A DNA stretch of 64,000 bases from Welwitschia mirabilis (GCA_051453625.1 JBOZIK010000001.1:70720944-70784943); one strand, 5' to 3'. Shown: positions 22,566 to 34,975, counted from the first letter of the stretch. The notes: generated by a model not told the origin, from the sequence alone. Translations and numbers: made by a program.

Positions 22566-23389
22566 TAGGATTGTAAATTAGAGTTTCCAAGGCCTAATGG
22601 GGTTATTGTATAAAATTTCCAAAGTCTACAAGGGTGTCCTTTAGTTATGGGGCCAAACTAAGGGGTTTTCCTAGAAACTATTCATCATTCATTAATTAGT
22701 TTCAAAAATGTCCTTAATGAATTACTTGAAGACTAAAGAACATCAATATAGACTCATTCTATGCATAGTAACTAGGATTAGGTAATATCATCAAAGATGA
22801 TTAACACACTTCCATCCTCTAATACAATGCTCTAGATGATTCTAATATTTCACAAAATAATAGTATTAACATAACTTATTAGTAAATCTTTGTTTCCATA
22901 TCCTTAAGCATAACAAATGCATAAAAGTATCATAATAATCAATTAAGCATGCTAATAGTCCTATATTTCTTAATGTAAATTTAATTTTTGCATGATATCA
23001 TCTATCATCACTAGGAAAAATGAGCATCCACTCTTATCAAAGCATTAAATAAGTTTAGGTACTACATCTTAAAAGATAAGATATAGGGGATAGTTAATAA
23101 GCCTAGGATAAATGGTATAATAAAAAAATACTTAAATTTAAGAAGATTAAAGTGGATTTCCAAGTTATAAGAGTACAACATTCATCTCTAACTTACTAAG
23201 CTACTTGAAGGGATAGACCTACAGAGAGCTCTTGATAACTCTTACATAAGAATAAGCTTAGTTATATGAGGTACTCCTTTTTCCTACTACTTTTGTGAAA
23301 TATTAATTTGATTCCTAGTATGAGTACATTTACTATGACCTTGCTATCAAATTCCTCCCAAGCAATAACTTCATATAATTTATAAAGAT
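22566..23389. other. Unassigned sequence upstream of gypsy integrase remnant
   Basis: No RT or RNase H motif could be found on either strand, although they would be expected here if the downstream integrase belonged to a complete element. Confidence 0.4.
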
Positions 23390-24200
23390 ATTTATAAGCA
23401 AGTCTATAAGATTCATGATAAAGAATAAAGTTCTCTTTACTATGACAATTTTCCCCAATGTTTTTTTACTCAAGATGAAGTCTAAGAAATACTACTAGAG
23501 CTTCATGATAGAATAGGTGAAGGCCATATCTTTGCAAGATTATTAGCTACATATATCATGAGAGTAGGCTACCATAATAAAAAACACATTCAAGAATCCT
23601 CTTACTTGTGATATTTATTATCAATTTCCTTTGAGGAACCTTAACCAAACTCTACCATTAATTCCCATATTTAAGACTTTGTCATTTATCAAGTGGGTAC
23701 TAGATTTCATTAGTAAGATGTATCCCTCTTTCTTTACTAGTCATTCTTTTATTATCATTTCTATAGATTATACTATTCACTAGATGGGATCTTAACCCAC
23801 TACGTACTCAAACATGAACATAATCATAGACTTTCTATAAAGGAATTTCATCACTTACATCATAGAACCTTATGCTTTAATTTATGGTAATGGAAAAGCC
23901 TTAACTTTCCTTTACTTTGCAAAGTAATTCTATGACCATCATATCTTCATAAAGACCAACATGAAGTATTATCCCTAACAAATGGATTATCAAAGTATTC
24001 TAATAAGAAGATACTCATAAATATCAAGAAGAAAGTGATTGCTACATCCTCTCCATCCACTAAATAAGATTAGCCTTAAATTTCTATGAGGCATGATGTT
24101 TGTAATATAGAATAAGCTGAGGACTTGGCATACCCTCATCAAGTATGCCTTATGGAGTAATAAATTGAGATATAAAGTTAACATCAAGTTTATTCCTTAT
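23390..24200 (+). pseudogene. Ty3/gypsy integrase remnant of a second lineage
   Basis: Pieces of an integrase are spread over all three plus frames. Near 23500 ELHDRIGEGHIFARLLA.YIMRVGY resembles the H2C2 entry (L-H-D-G-x-x-G-G-H). Near 23670-23760 FIKWVLDFISK, then HSFIIISIDYTIHWMGS, match the K-W-G-x-D-x-I-G-P and D-Y-F-T-K-W blocks. Near 23890 YGNGKALTF stands at the second catalytic Asp block, where the expected D-N-G has become G-N-G. Near 23970-24020 YYP, NGLSKYSNKKILINI matches the Q-x-N-G-Q-x-E-x-x-N-K region. Near 24140 KYALWSNKLRYK matches A-L-W-A-Y-R. The linker block (FLLKMKSKKYY) lies at 23460-23500. At least four frameshifts are needed to read through. Confidence 0.65.
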
Positions 24201-25407
24201 TACCTCATATATAACCAAAGGTCCTTAATCATTATTTATATTATTTACAAGTATACAAGTTAACGGAAGTATACTCACCTCTTCAAAAGCCTTATAACAG
24301 AGGATTATATCCCTTTTAAAACTACAAGATACCTCAGATCAGACCCTATACATCATGCTTAGATATTAGAATGTCATGGAAAGATGTTTTGATAAGAATG
24401 CTACTCTTAATGATTTTATATTAGAAAATTAGTGCTATAAAGAGACAGAGTATCCAAAACATGGAAGCACCCTAGAAGTTTTTCCTTCTCCAATTGGAAC
24501 CTTATCAAATAGTCTCCTTTATAAAAGATTAAGACTAAATGCTAGCAAATCTACAAGGGTTTAAGCTACCAAATAGTTATAATGGATTTCACCTTATCAT
24601 AACTTCAAATCCCTACTAGATGTCTCTCATACATGATGAAGAGTAAAATTCAAAGTATTTAAATATGTATATAGAAGTTTTCATTTGCATTATCAATACT
24701 CAAAAAATTTTCTAAGTTAGTTGTCTTACATAAGATAGTACTAAATAAAGTAGTGGAGAAAAATAAATAAATCTTATTATATTAAATATAAAGTGCTATT
24801 ACATAAAATAGGAAACATCTCGCCTCCTATAAACTAAGATTGACAAGATTAAAAGAAGTATATAAGTAGAAATCCTTATACTACAAGTAAAAAATCTAAG
24901 AATATACCAAGAAAGAGGCAAATGAAACTCAATAAATTTGATCAAACTCATAGGACACTCCCTTTTTAGATTTATAATACAACTCTCTCAAACTCTCAAA
25001 AGGGATGGATAAAACTTGAATACATAGAAGATTAGTTAAAGTATTATTTTTTTTGGCATACCTTCTTAGTAGGAAATAAAGACCTTTTGTATTATTTGTA
25101 ATATTTCTAGAATATTCATTTAATTATAATACCTTAGAATAAATCTTCTCTTTTCATTGCTTAGAAGATCTTTCTTCCATCTCCCTCAATCTTTTTGCCT
25201 CATTCCTCATAGCTTCTGCTTCCCTTTTAGCAGGCTCGACTTTGTAGCTCATCTTTTATAGTTAAATTATATACCTTATAACCTTTTCCTACTTCTTCTC
25301 TTTATACCTACTTTACATCTTAAAGAGGCTAGTAGAGGTATATTTTAGTAGCTTTGAATAGATCTACCTCTCCATTAAGATGGTAGAACCATCTCTCCAT
25401 GTAGCCT
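24201..25407. other. Unassigned degenerate DNA
   Basis: Probably the 3' part of the decayed gypsy element. A minus-strand frame near 25170-25260 reads EPAKREAEAMRNEAKRLRE, a charged coiled-coil-like stretch that may be a Gag remnant, but it is too short to assign. Confidence 0.3.
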
Positions 25408-26602
25408 TGAAATTTCTAGAGAGGGGTAAATAGGAATAATGATTATTTTTAGATTTAAAACATAATTCTAAAATGAAATTAATCATCTTTAAAAATAAAA
25501 ATTAAATCCAAGAAAATTATCAAAAAAAAAATCATCCCACAATATTTATAATCATTTAGCAATGTGCTTATTCCACTCTTCAAGGAAAGATAAGATATCC
25601 TCCTCCTTGGTTCCCTTATTACTCTTGAACTAATGATTTTCTGGCTAATAATCAATTCCTCTTATAAAAGTGATAATTTTTTAGGCTTATCATCAACCTG
25701 ACACATAATAGTAATGCTTTTTCAGGCTTATCATCAACCTCTCATACTTGAAGTCTTTTAACAACTCAAACTTAATCACAAGGATAATAGAAGAAAAATT
25801 ATATGTTCCTTAAGCATAGATGTAACAGTGTAAGATCTACTTCAAATGAATACACAAGATAGGATCTAAAATCATATATAAATTACCAAAGATTAGTTTT
25901 TCATTCTCTTCACAAACTGTATATGCCTTTTTATTTTAATAACCTTATCAAAACAGGTTTTACCCCTTTTATAGAAAAGGGATAAATATCTATTGAAGAT
26001 AAAGCCTAAATGATGATTCCAATGCATGTCAATATAAATTCCAATAAAATTAATATTTCCAATGTGATTGAATGATGTGCCATAAGAGAATAGCCATTGA
26101 AAATTGTCATAGTTTTACCTGAAGAAGGCCATTTTCCAATGGTTTGAAGGAAGGATGTCTATCTTAAGAATTATGGATGTTCTTGTTTTAGGAAGGTGTA
26201 CATTTTCCCTTAACATAGTATGAACATCCATACTACTAGGAGTATGGAGATGTTCATCTTGTAAATGGATTGATATTTGTACCTTTCATAGGTGTAGACT
26301 AGGAAAAAAATTAAATGAAGAAGGGATATCTAGTCTAATTAGAATGGGAATGTTCACATATGAGACCTATTAATCATGTTTTCTATAAGGAGAAGGGATG
26401 TTTACCTTATTTAAATGGGAACGTTTGGACTTGATATCTATCACAGATACAAATTACTCACAAGTAGAGGAGATATCCATTATGTTTTGAGTGGGATCAT
26501 CTGCATGCAAAGGTTATCTTCTTAATGTAACTTTGAGGAATGATGATCACCTATTTGCTTGGTTCTTATTCTTATTGGGATTATTGAAATCTTATACTTA
26601 CA
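25408..26602 (-). repeat. 3' LTR of copia-2
   Basis: Aligns by eye over its whole length with 30811-32052. It begins TGAAATTTCTAGA at the left and ends CTTATACTTACA. It contains a shortened GCTTATCATCAACCT tandem repeat near 25680-25745 and a palindrome at 26222-26255. Confidence 0.85.
26222..26255. repeat. Palindrome in copia-2 left LTR
   Basis: GAACATCCATACT (26222-26234) pairs with AGTATGGAGATGTTC (26241-26255) with a two-base bulge. The right LTR retains the equivalent at 31674-31707. Confidence 0.65.
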
Positions 26603-26980
26603 ATTTTCCACTTTCTAATGATGACAAATCCATTAATCTAAAGAACCTATTTAAAATAACATATCCTTAAGTTTGATAACTAGCTCCCCCTGAGTTTGAT
26701 ATCCCTATTAGAATGATACAAGGATACAACTATCATATTTGATATAGTCTTTACATTACTTCCCCTTTTGGCATCATTGATTCTGAAGGATAAATGAGTA
26801 ATACATAAAAATACCCATGAAAATCATGTGTACAGGAGAATAATAATAAACATTCATGATAAAACTAATAGCTTTTATATTAACCATTAAACACAAATGA
26901 TGAATATGTAAAAATTTTAGTACTAATAGTAAAGAACAATTACACCTCATTTGGGGATGTTCCTATACCTAACTTAACTC
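26603..26980 (-). other. Copia-2 3' untranslated region with polypurine tracts
   Basis: Contains the purine tracts at 26681-26694 and 26762-26775 (minus-strand GGGGGAG and AAAAGGGGAAG). No gene. Confidence 0.5.
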
Positions 26981-27800
26981 TTAAAAACTCAAATCTTACT
27001 TTTAAAATGGGCTTGATGAATAGGTTGGTAAGTTGTTTATCTATTGACAAATGATTAAGTTGAACTGTACCTATTTAAATATGTTCTCTAATAAATTGAT
27101 TTCTAATGTTGATATGCTTAGTTCTTGTGTGCTTAGCTTATAGATTTAAAACATAATTTTGATACTTTTTTAGGATATCAGTAACCTAAAAAAAAATTAA
27201 TTTCTCCAAGCACACTCATTTTGATATCCTTTTTCATAACCTTAGAAAATTCAAGTGTTATTTGTTCATCAGTAGCCTCAAAAACTATTTCATTAAGATA
27301 TATTTACAACATAAGAGTATCTTTATTAGTTCTTTTAATAAATAAATTGGGATGAACATTACCACTTTTAATTTCTAGTAATAAATTTAATAACCTTTCA
27401 TAGTAGGCTTTAGGAGCTTGCTTAAGACCATATAGAGCCTTTTTAAGCTTGAACACATGATCTACATTATTATAACCAATGAACCCTAGAGGTTGCTTAA
27501 CATAAACTTATTCTTCAATATAACCATTCAAAAAATCACTTTTTTACATCCATTTAAAAGAGTCTAATTTTAATATCACAAGCATAAGCTAGTAGTAATG
27601 AGACAGATTCAAGCCTAGCTACCAGAGCATAGGTCTCACCATAGTCCATGCCTTCTTGTTGACTCTACTCTTATGCTACTAGTTTAGCTTTGTTTTGAAC
27701 TATTGTGTTTGATTCATATAGTTTATTATTATAAATCCAGTTTGTACCAATAATGTGATTATCTTATGATCTTAGCACTAAGTTCCATACTCCTTTTCTG
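26981..27800 (-). pseudogene. Copia-2 RT joined to RNase H C-terminus
   Basis: Minus-strand RT motifs include DHVFKLKKALYGLKQAPKAYYERL near 27390-27460 (with frame breaks), TLMLQIYLNEIVFEATDEQ near 27260-27310, and KDIKMSVLGEINFF near 27210. YLNEI replaces the catalytic YVDDI, so both Asp are lost. Right after LGEINFF the sequence jumps to TRTKHINIRNQFIREHI (27080-27130) and QLNHLSIDKQL..LFIKPI, which belong to the end of RNase H. The RT thumb and most of RNase H, about 600-700 bp in copia-1, are absent, so this is an internal deletion. Confidence 0.8.
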
Positions 27801-27999
27801 TTAAACTAAAGGAATTCCTTTTGCATGACTTCTAATCATTTCTCATGTTGCTTTGCTTCAGCTATATTTCTATTCTCAATGTGTGATAAAAATGAAAAAT
27901 AAGAACAAATATTATTTATACCTCATCTAGTGCTTATTCCTAAATCTAGATTCCCAATGGTTTGATTAGTTGAGTGATCTATTCTTATTCTGAGGGAAA

Positions 28000-29160
28000 A
28001 ATAAGAGCATTTTATGAATAAGAAGGCTTAAGAGAATCATCAATATCTTCCTCATTAGCTTTGCTACTAATATTTTACTGATCACTTTGAGTACTTTTGT
28101 TAGGAGAGGATATGGACTCATCCTCATCACCTCTAATCATCTTCTTATCATTATTAGTCTCTAAAATTTTGACATGAATAGATTCTTCAACTTTATTTAT
28201 ATCATAATTAAAAACTCTATAAGCTTTACTTTTTGAAGGGTATCCAATAAAAATACCACACATATGTTTAAGCTAGAATTTAGCTAGATTTTTATCATCC
28301 AAATTAATACATTTACTTTTTAAAACTCTAAAATACTTTACCATTGGTTCTTACCATTTCATAGTTTGTAAGCAGTGCTTTGAGTACTAGCCCTTACAAA
28401 TATTCTATTAGATATGTAGCAAATAGTATTTATAGCCTTATTCTAAAACCATCTTGAAAGATTATGCTTTTCTAGCATTGTCCTTGATATTTTTATTAAG
28501 ACCTTATTCTCTTTTTCTACCATCCCATTTTGCTGAGAAACTAATAAAATTCTCATTTTCAAACTCATATCCATGATCAAACCTAATTTTCTTAATAGTG
28601 AGGCCTTTTTCATTCTAAATGTTTCTATAAAGATAATAAATCTTATCAAAGGCATCAAATTTTAAATGCAAAAATTTAACCCATGTATAATGAGTAAAGT
28701 CATTAATCACCATCATGAAATATCGCTTGTCACTTAAGCTTTAAAATTTTTATAGGCCCTACTAAATCTAGATTCCTTTTTGAGGATATTTAAAGCTTAT
28801 ATTTAAAAGAAGATTTCATGAATTTTCTTGTTTGACAATGTTCACATAAGATAGAATTTAGAAAACTAAGTTTGGATAACCCTCTTACTAACTCTTATTA
28901 AGAGATGATATTTAAGTTTGCAACATGTGAATGATTCAATCTTCTATGATAGAGATGTTCTTGACTCTCTTAAGTAGGGACTCTACATACAAAACATCAT
29001 CAATTTTTAGAAGCTCAAATTCACAAACCATACATTTTTCGTTGATGGCTACTTTTTGATTATCATCAAAAGAAACCTCTCTCCATCATAGTTGTTAAGT
29101 GTGTGAAACCATCTTTTGTCACCTATCATATGTTTAAACATCCACTATCCAAGTACCATC
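28000..29160 (-). pseudogene. Copia-2 protease tail, GAG-pre-integrase and integrase
   Basis: From the right: a decayed protease tail near 29040-29150; GAG-pre-integrase with LVRGLPKL-like and CEHC-like pieces near 28800-28900; integrase with KKIRFDHGYEFENENF near 28540-28580 (second catalytic Asp block), then SAKWDGREK..LNK, ARTML-like EKHNLS near 28450-28500. The stretch 28075-28263 is open for 62 codons and reads CGIFIGYPSKSKAYRVFNY and VEESIHVKILE, the conserved integrase C-terminal block of copia elements. The interval 27801-28000 is the decayed linker to RT. Confidence 0.8.
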
Positions 29161-29635
29161 TAGAATGATCCCTTACTCTAAGAGTAGTCTGAATAAGTAA
29201 TTCTTTGATAGATTTCTTTTTAACCCATCTTTACTTGATGATGTATTGATTGTCCATTGCTTTTGGTTTCCATAAAAACTTATTACTTGTATAATGTGAA
29301 AAATTACCCTTTCTGATGGGATAACAAAATTTGACATGCCCTAGGCCTCTATAATAGAAACATCAAATATAAAAAGAATTCAAATTATTTGACTTTAAAT
29401 CAAACCTATTATAATAAAATTTTACTTTTTTGGACTAATATGAGGTCATAGCATTGAGTTTTCTTACATTCTTTGACTCCTTAATAAAAGATAAATAATT
29501 TTATTTACACTTGCAAGACTTTTAGTAGCCTTATCTAACTCTTTATTGGCTAAATCAAGTTTAATTTATAAAGACAATAATTTAGATCTTAAATTCTTAT
29601 TTTTATAAGCTAAATATTCATTAAAAAAAGTTTAA
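29161..29635 (-). pseudogene. Copia-2 Gag-protease transition, decayed
   Basis: No intact domain is visible. Zinc-knuckle and protease entry blocks would be expected here and are reduced to fragments. Confidence 0.4.
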
Positions 29636-30780
29636 TTATTCATAATCTTTTTTGATATTTTCATAATTTTTAAATATTACCTTTTTATTATTAGAGTTTA
29701 CATGCTCATCCTTGGTAGTTAATATGAAGGCATACTCATTAGTGATGGCTAAAATTCCATACTCTTCTTTGTTACCTTGAGATGTATTTAGATCAAGTTC
29801 TTCCTCATCATCCCAAGTGACTTTGAGGGATTTCTTCCCTTTGATTTTGGCCTTTTTTGTATTAGCACATTTCAATGCTATGTTTTCAAAGTCCTTGCAC
29901 TCAAAGCATTATGCAGATTTCTTATTTCTATTAAAGTTCTTAAAAGAATTTTTTTCTTCTTAAATGGATCCTCATTCACATTAAATCTTATTCTATCAAG
30001 GTTTTTACATTTTCTTAGAGATCTTTTAAAATTTCTAGTTAAAAGAACTAAGTCTTCATCATCTTCTTCATTGTTAGAACTTATTTGCATTGAATTGAAC
30101 ATTTCAATGTAATATTCCTTTTCTTAGATCCCTCATCATCCATAATAATAGCTTCATATGCAATCAGTGATCCCTTAAGCTCCTCCAGACTTATGGTATC
30201 TAGATGTTTACTTTCTTTTATTACAGTAATTTTAGATCTAAAACACTTGGCCAAGCTTCTTAATATTTTTTGCACAACTATTTGTTTTGAAATCTTTTCA
30301 TCAAGGCCCTTCATTATATTCACAATGTTTGTAACCTTGGTGGTGTATTTAGTGATAGATTCTTGTTCTTCCATTCTAGTATTTTTGAATTGAATTGTTA
30401 AGAATTGTAACTTGTAATTTTTCATAATACTCATACCTTCATGAGTGATCTTGAGGGTATCCTAGATTTCCTTTGTAGAGGAATCCTAAACTACTTAACT
30501 GTACTACTCTCAACTGAGGGCACAGATGAGTGCATTCATTTCTTTTGCATTGAGCCTTTCTTCCTCCTTCTATTCATTAGATCAAACTGCCAATGAAATA
30601 GTGGGTTTGACATAATTACACACAATACTATTTAAAATATTTAAAATAAGAGATTTCATAAAAATTATGACTTGAGTCTTCCAAAAAGTATACTTTAACC
30701 CATTGAAATAAGATGACCTTGATATTAAATGTCCTTCATTAGTGATAGGTGACATTAGATCACTCAAAGTAGTGAAGCCC
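29636..30780 (-). pseudogene. Copia-2 Gag (UBN2 type), decayed
   Basis: Three minus-strand open pieces lie in order. 30081-30434 (117 codons) has KLQFLTIQFKNTRMEEQESI, IVNIMKGLDEKISKQIVV, KILRSLAKCFRSKITVI and LEELKGSLIAYEA, the full UBN2 core. 29878-30102 and 29636-29875 continue with SNNEEDDEDLVLL, then CANTKKAKIKGKKSLKVTWDD, a block that normally follows the zinc knuckle. The Gag start region, with YFNGLKYTFWKTQVIIFMKS and a preserved Trp, is at 30640-30700. The frame is broken between pieces. Confidence 0.8.
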
Positions 30781-30796
30781 TATCAAGAGTAACCTT

Positions 30797-30808
30797 GCTC
30801 TAATACCA
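30797..30808 (-). other. PBS of copia-2, tRNA-iMet type
   Basis: The minus strand reads TGGTATTAGAGC, one C-to-T change from TGGTATCAGAGC, two bases from the LTR edge. Confidence 0.85.
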
Positions 30809-31625
30809 AATGAAATTTCTAGATGGTATGGAGAGGAATAATGATCACTTTTAAATACAAAATTTAATTCTAAAATGAAATTAATTAGCTTTGCAAATAA
30901 AAACTAAATTTGAGTGAAATAATAAAATAGAAAAATAATTAGTGCACATGATTTTTAGTGGTTTAGTAACATGCCTATTCCACTATATAAGGAAAGACAA
31001 GATGTCCTCTTCCTTGGTTTTCTTATAACTCTTGAATTGATGATTTTCTAGCTTATCATTAATTCCTCTGATAATAGTAATGATTTTTAGAATTATCATC
31101 AATCTCACATATAACAATGGTGATTTTTTAGGCTTATCATCAACCTCACATACAACAGTGATTATTTTTCTAGGCTTACCATCAACCTCTCATACTTGAA
31201 GTATTTTAATGGCTCAGACTTAATCACAAGAAGAATAGAAGAAAAATGAGATGTACCTCAAGCATAGATGTAATAGTGTATGATCTACTTCAAATGAATA
31301 CATAATTTAGGATCCCAAATCATAAATAGATCACCAAATATTATTTTTTTATTATCTTCACAAAACTATATATGCCATTTTATTTCGATAAACCTAACAA
31401 AATAGGTTTTACCCCTTTTATAAAGAAGGAAGAAATAGCCATTGAATAAAAACCTTAAATGATGATTTTAATGCATGTCAATTTAATATTCAAATTAAAT
31501 TCATATTTTCAATTCAATTGAATGGCACACTAGAAGAGAATAGCAATTGAAAATCATCATGCTTTCATCTAAATAAGACTATTTTTTCAATGGTCCAAAG
31601 GAATGATGTCCACCTTAGGAATTGG

Positions 31626-31657
31626 GAATGTCCTTACTCCTAGGAGGGTAGACATTC
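31626..31657. repeat. Nested palindrome in copia-2 right LTR
   Basis: GAATGTC (31626-31632) pairs perfectly with GACATTC (31651-31657), around a perfect CTCCTAGGAG palindrome at 31637-31646. Confidence 0.7.
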
Positions 31658-31673
31658 ACCCTTAAGGCAGTGC

Positions 31674-31707
31674 AAACATCCACACTATTGGGAGTATGAG
31701 GACATTC
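31674..31707. repeat. Second palindrome in copia-2 right LTR
   Basis: AAACATCCACACT faces AGTATGAGGACATTC; it corresponds to 26222-26255 in the left LTR. Confidence 0.55.
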
Positions 31708-32052
31708 ACCATGAAAAGGGATGGACATCTAACCTATCATAGATGTTGACTCAAAAAAATCTAAATGAAGGAGGAACATCCAGGCTAATTGAAATGGGAA
31801 CATCTGCATCTGAAACCTGTCAATCATGTTTTATAAAAGGAGAGGGGATGTTAACCTTATTTTTGTGGGAAATTCTTGGTTTGAAACCTATCACAGTTAC
31901 AATTTACCTTCAAATAGAAGGGATTTCTACCCTATTTTAAGTAGGAACATCTGCATGTAAAGATTGACTTCTTAACATGATTATGACAAATGATGATCAT
32001 CTTTTTTTTTTATTCTCATTCCTGTTAGTATCACTTAAACCTTATACTTACA

Positions 32053-34419
32053 AACATAGTTAATGGATAAAGTATCAAAAGTTATTAGAATTAAGTATGA
32101 GAAAAGGAGTTTTCTAAAGAAAATGAATGATATAACTTATAAGAATAATTCATGCCTTCTATACTAGGTTCTTTATCTTATTCCAGTAGCACCATCTTTT
32201 CTTTATTGCCAGAAGGCCCTCTAAATCATATGCCCCCTTTCTAGGAAGAGGGCATAAGTATTTTCTACCTACAATTAGAAAGGATGATATTAAAGAAGGA
32301 AGGCCAAGAATAAAACACAAGATGATAAGAGTCAAACTATTTTTAATAGCTTCTTTAGTAGCTTAAGATCATCCTCATTCTAGATGATATCCTTTTTCTT
32401 CGCCTTTACTTTAGAGGAGAAATACTTAATAAGCATTTTTTCACTCTCGTTTTTAAGGAAGGCCTTCATTTACTCCTCCATTATTCCTTTTTTTTTGGTA
32501 ACTCTTCCTTTTAATCCTCCATTTTAATACAAAACTTTTTCATTTTTGTCCCTTTTATGTAGATACCCAAACCCAAGAAAGAGTTATTACCTAAAGTATC
32601 CTTTCCATCCTTGAGAAAAGTCATCAAATTTTAATACACTAGTCTGCTTTTTGACCATACTTCCATTGCCTAAATGTAGAAAGATGTTACACATTTTATC
32701 TTCTTATTCTTCTAATAATAAGTGTGGATAATAGCTACTCTATTACATATATACTTTATCTAGGTAAACCATTCTTATTCTTCTAATAATAAGTGTGAAA
32801 AATAGCTACTTTATTGCATTAATACTTTACCTAGATGATGTGAGTTCCTTGGGTAGACACTTTACATAGTTTCAAATACTACCTAAGGAATATGGATTTT
32901 ATTGTCTCATAGTAGGTAGGATAATAAAAATAGATAGGTAATTCATATCCATTTCTACATTACTTATAATAAGATCTCTTTATTTATCTTTAAGAACTCT
33001 ACCTAAATCTTGAGGTGCTTCCACTCTTCTAGAAGTGTCAATAGGTTCTTACCTACTAATGGTTAAAGTAGATGCATATTAATCTACTCACAATAAGATA
33101 GGTTAAACATCTAACTAGTATCTTCAATAAGAATCAAGATTCAAATGTGAAGTGGCTTGGAAGTCCTTTAAGTATACACAACTACAAGCTATCTTTTCCT
33201 CTTTGTTAGATTCTAGTTATAGATGATCCTCTCTATCTAATGAGAAAAAACTTTAAACATAAGGAGGTGGACCAATATAAATAGATCCAATTTCTTAAGC
33301 TTCTAACATAGTGACTCATCACCCTTGATAAGAAAGAAAAGGAAAAGTTATCAGCAATGACATACTTCTAGTGTCCTTTCCTTCCTAGATGGTAACTTGC
33401 CACCTAATTATATAGATGCACAATTATAGAGACCATTTCTACATGAGTAGAATAATAACATAACTCCATTATTTTATACACTATAAGATAAAGAATAAAA
33501 GTAATTGCACTAAAAGGGAAACAAAAGAGATTCACTCACCCATCATAGTGGAGGAAGGTGTCAAAATTTCCTCTTTTAAAGATTAAGAGGATAGTCCCAT
33601 TCTTGAAGACACTTTCTTACTTGACTAATCATGATCACTATAAGACAAAGTCATGTGTCCTAAAAGATTTAAAGTTCAAGATAAAGTTCCAAATATGAGT
33701 TATAAAATGGATCCCTTTTCCCTTTATATAACCATTTATGAATATCTCTTTTAAAAACGTTTTACCCTTCATCTTTTTTACTTAACTATGATTAATATAA
33801 TCCTAGTTAAATTCCACACCCTAATTTTTCATCCATTTTTTATCATTCTTCTACCTCCTCTCCTTTGTTATGAAAATATGAAGGTGGACAAGCATTATAC
33901 TATAATAGACCCCTAACACCTAAGGGATTCCTTAGTTCCTACTATATCTAATCTTCACCTCTCTTTTCTCCTTTTTTTTTCTTTTTTAGCTTTTTTTTCC
34001 TTTAGTCATTGTTTTCCCTATATTATTTATTCTTTTCTTTTTTTTTCTTCTTTTACTTTTTCTTTTTCCTCTTTCCCATATTTATTAACCTCCTTTTAAC
34101 CTTAGCTAGTCTAAAATTCCATTCTAGAGTGTGGAACTCTTGAGATTTCATATTCAACACATGGAAATGACTTCTCTCTATACTTCATCCTCTTCTAACA
34201 GAATCCTTAAAATTCCCTAGGATCTTAGTTTATCTTAAATGATCAATCCCTTATCTCTCAGCACTAAAATTAGGTTCCTCCTTCACTTCTTGTTCCAATT
34301 AGATAACGGTGGCATAGGCATTAAGATACTAGACACTTAAGGTTTTAACCACATTACCTCCTATATCAAGTGATAGAATGATCTCTAGCCTTAACATCCA
34401 AGGTAAGTTATCATTAATC
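32053..34419. other. Unassigned degenerate repeat DNA
   Basis: No coding motif is recognised on either strand. The minus strand has GGTTATATAAAGGGAAAAGG near 33710-33735, a TATA-like promoter motif, so a decayed LTR may be present. A 35-bp direct repeat around CTTATTCTTCTAATAATAAG occurs at 32702 and 32773. Confidence 0.4.
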
Positions 34420-34975
34420 CTCATCTTTTCTTCTCTTATTCTTGTTTCTTAATGTTTTATCTTCCTCTCTCTTCTTCATCTTTATTCTCTCTTCTCACTC
34501 TAATATTCTTTTATTTTCATCCATCTCTCTTTTCTCCCTTTTTTGTTACCTCTCTTCCTATAATATTTTCCTTTGTTTTCTACCTCTTATCTCTTACCCT
34601 CTCTTTCTTTTCTTTCATCACTTCCTTTCTTTGTATTCATCTTTCCTCTATTATTTTATGTTTCTTCCCCTTTATTTCCTCTTCTCATCCTTCTTTCCTT
34701 TTACCTTTACTTCCTATTCTCTTCTCCTCTTCATCTTCCTTCTCCTCTTCACTTCTTCCCTCTCCTTCCCACTTCCTATCTACTTCTTCCTCTCCACTGC
34801 CTTTCTTATCCTTTTTTAACCTATTCATCATTTTTCTCACTTTCTATTTCTTTATGTCTTCCTATTTCCATCTTGTTTTTCCATTTTTTCCTATCCTCCT
34901 ATTCTTTTATCCTTCCCTTATCATATTATTCTTCCTCCTTTCTTTCCCCTCTCCTTACCTTTATTTATTACCTTT
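34420..34975 (+). repeat. Pyrimidine-rich low-complexity tract
   Basis: About 550 bp dominated by T and C in irregular TTCC/CTTC/TCTC order. It opens all three plus frames (125 to 175 codons) as Leu/Ser/Phe-rich translations. These are composition artefacts, not genes. Confidence 0.85.

Larger units (their letters stand above)
25408..32052 (-). mobile_element. Copia-2: Ty1/copia element with both LTRs and an internal pol deletion
   Basis: Two LTRs (25408-26602 and 30811-32052) in the same orientation flank a ~4.2-kb internal region. On the minus strand this carries a tRNA-iMet-type PBS, gag, protease remnant, integrase and RT, with most of RNase H missing. Five-base flanks (AGCCT left, AACAT right) match at three positions, so a target-site duplication is possible but not proven. 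At 26681-26800 the minus strand has CTCAGGGGGAGCTA and CAAAAGGGGAAG, multiple polypurine-like tracts as seen in Sireviruses. Confidence 0.85.
30811..32052 (-). repeat. 5' LTR of copia-2
   Basis: Partner of 25408-26602. It has about four tandem units around TTAGGCTTATCATCAACCTC (31060-31190) against two to three in the left LTR, which accounts for part of the 47-bp length difference. Confidence 0.85.
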
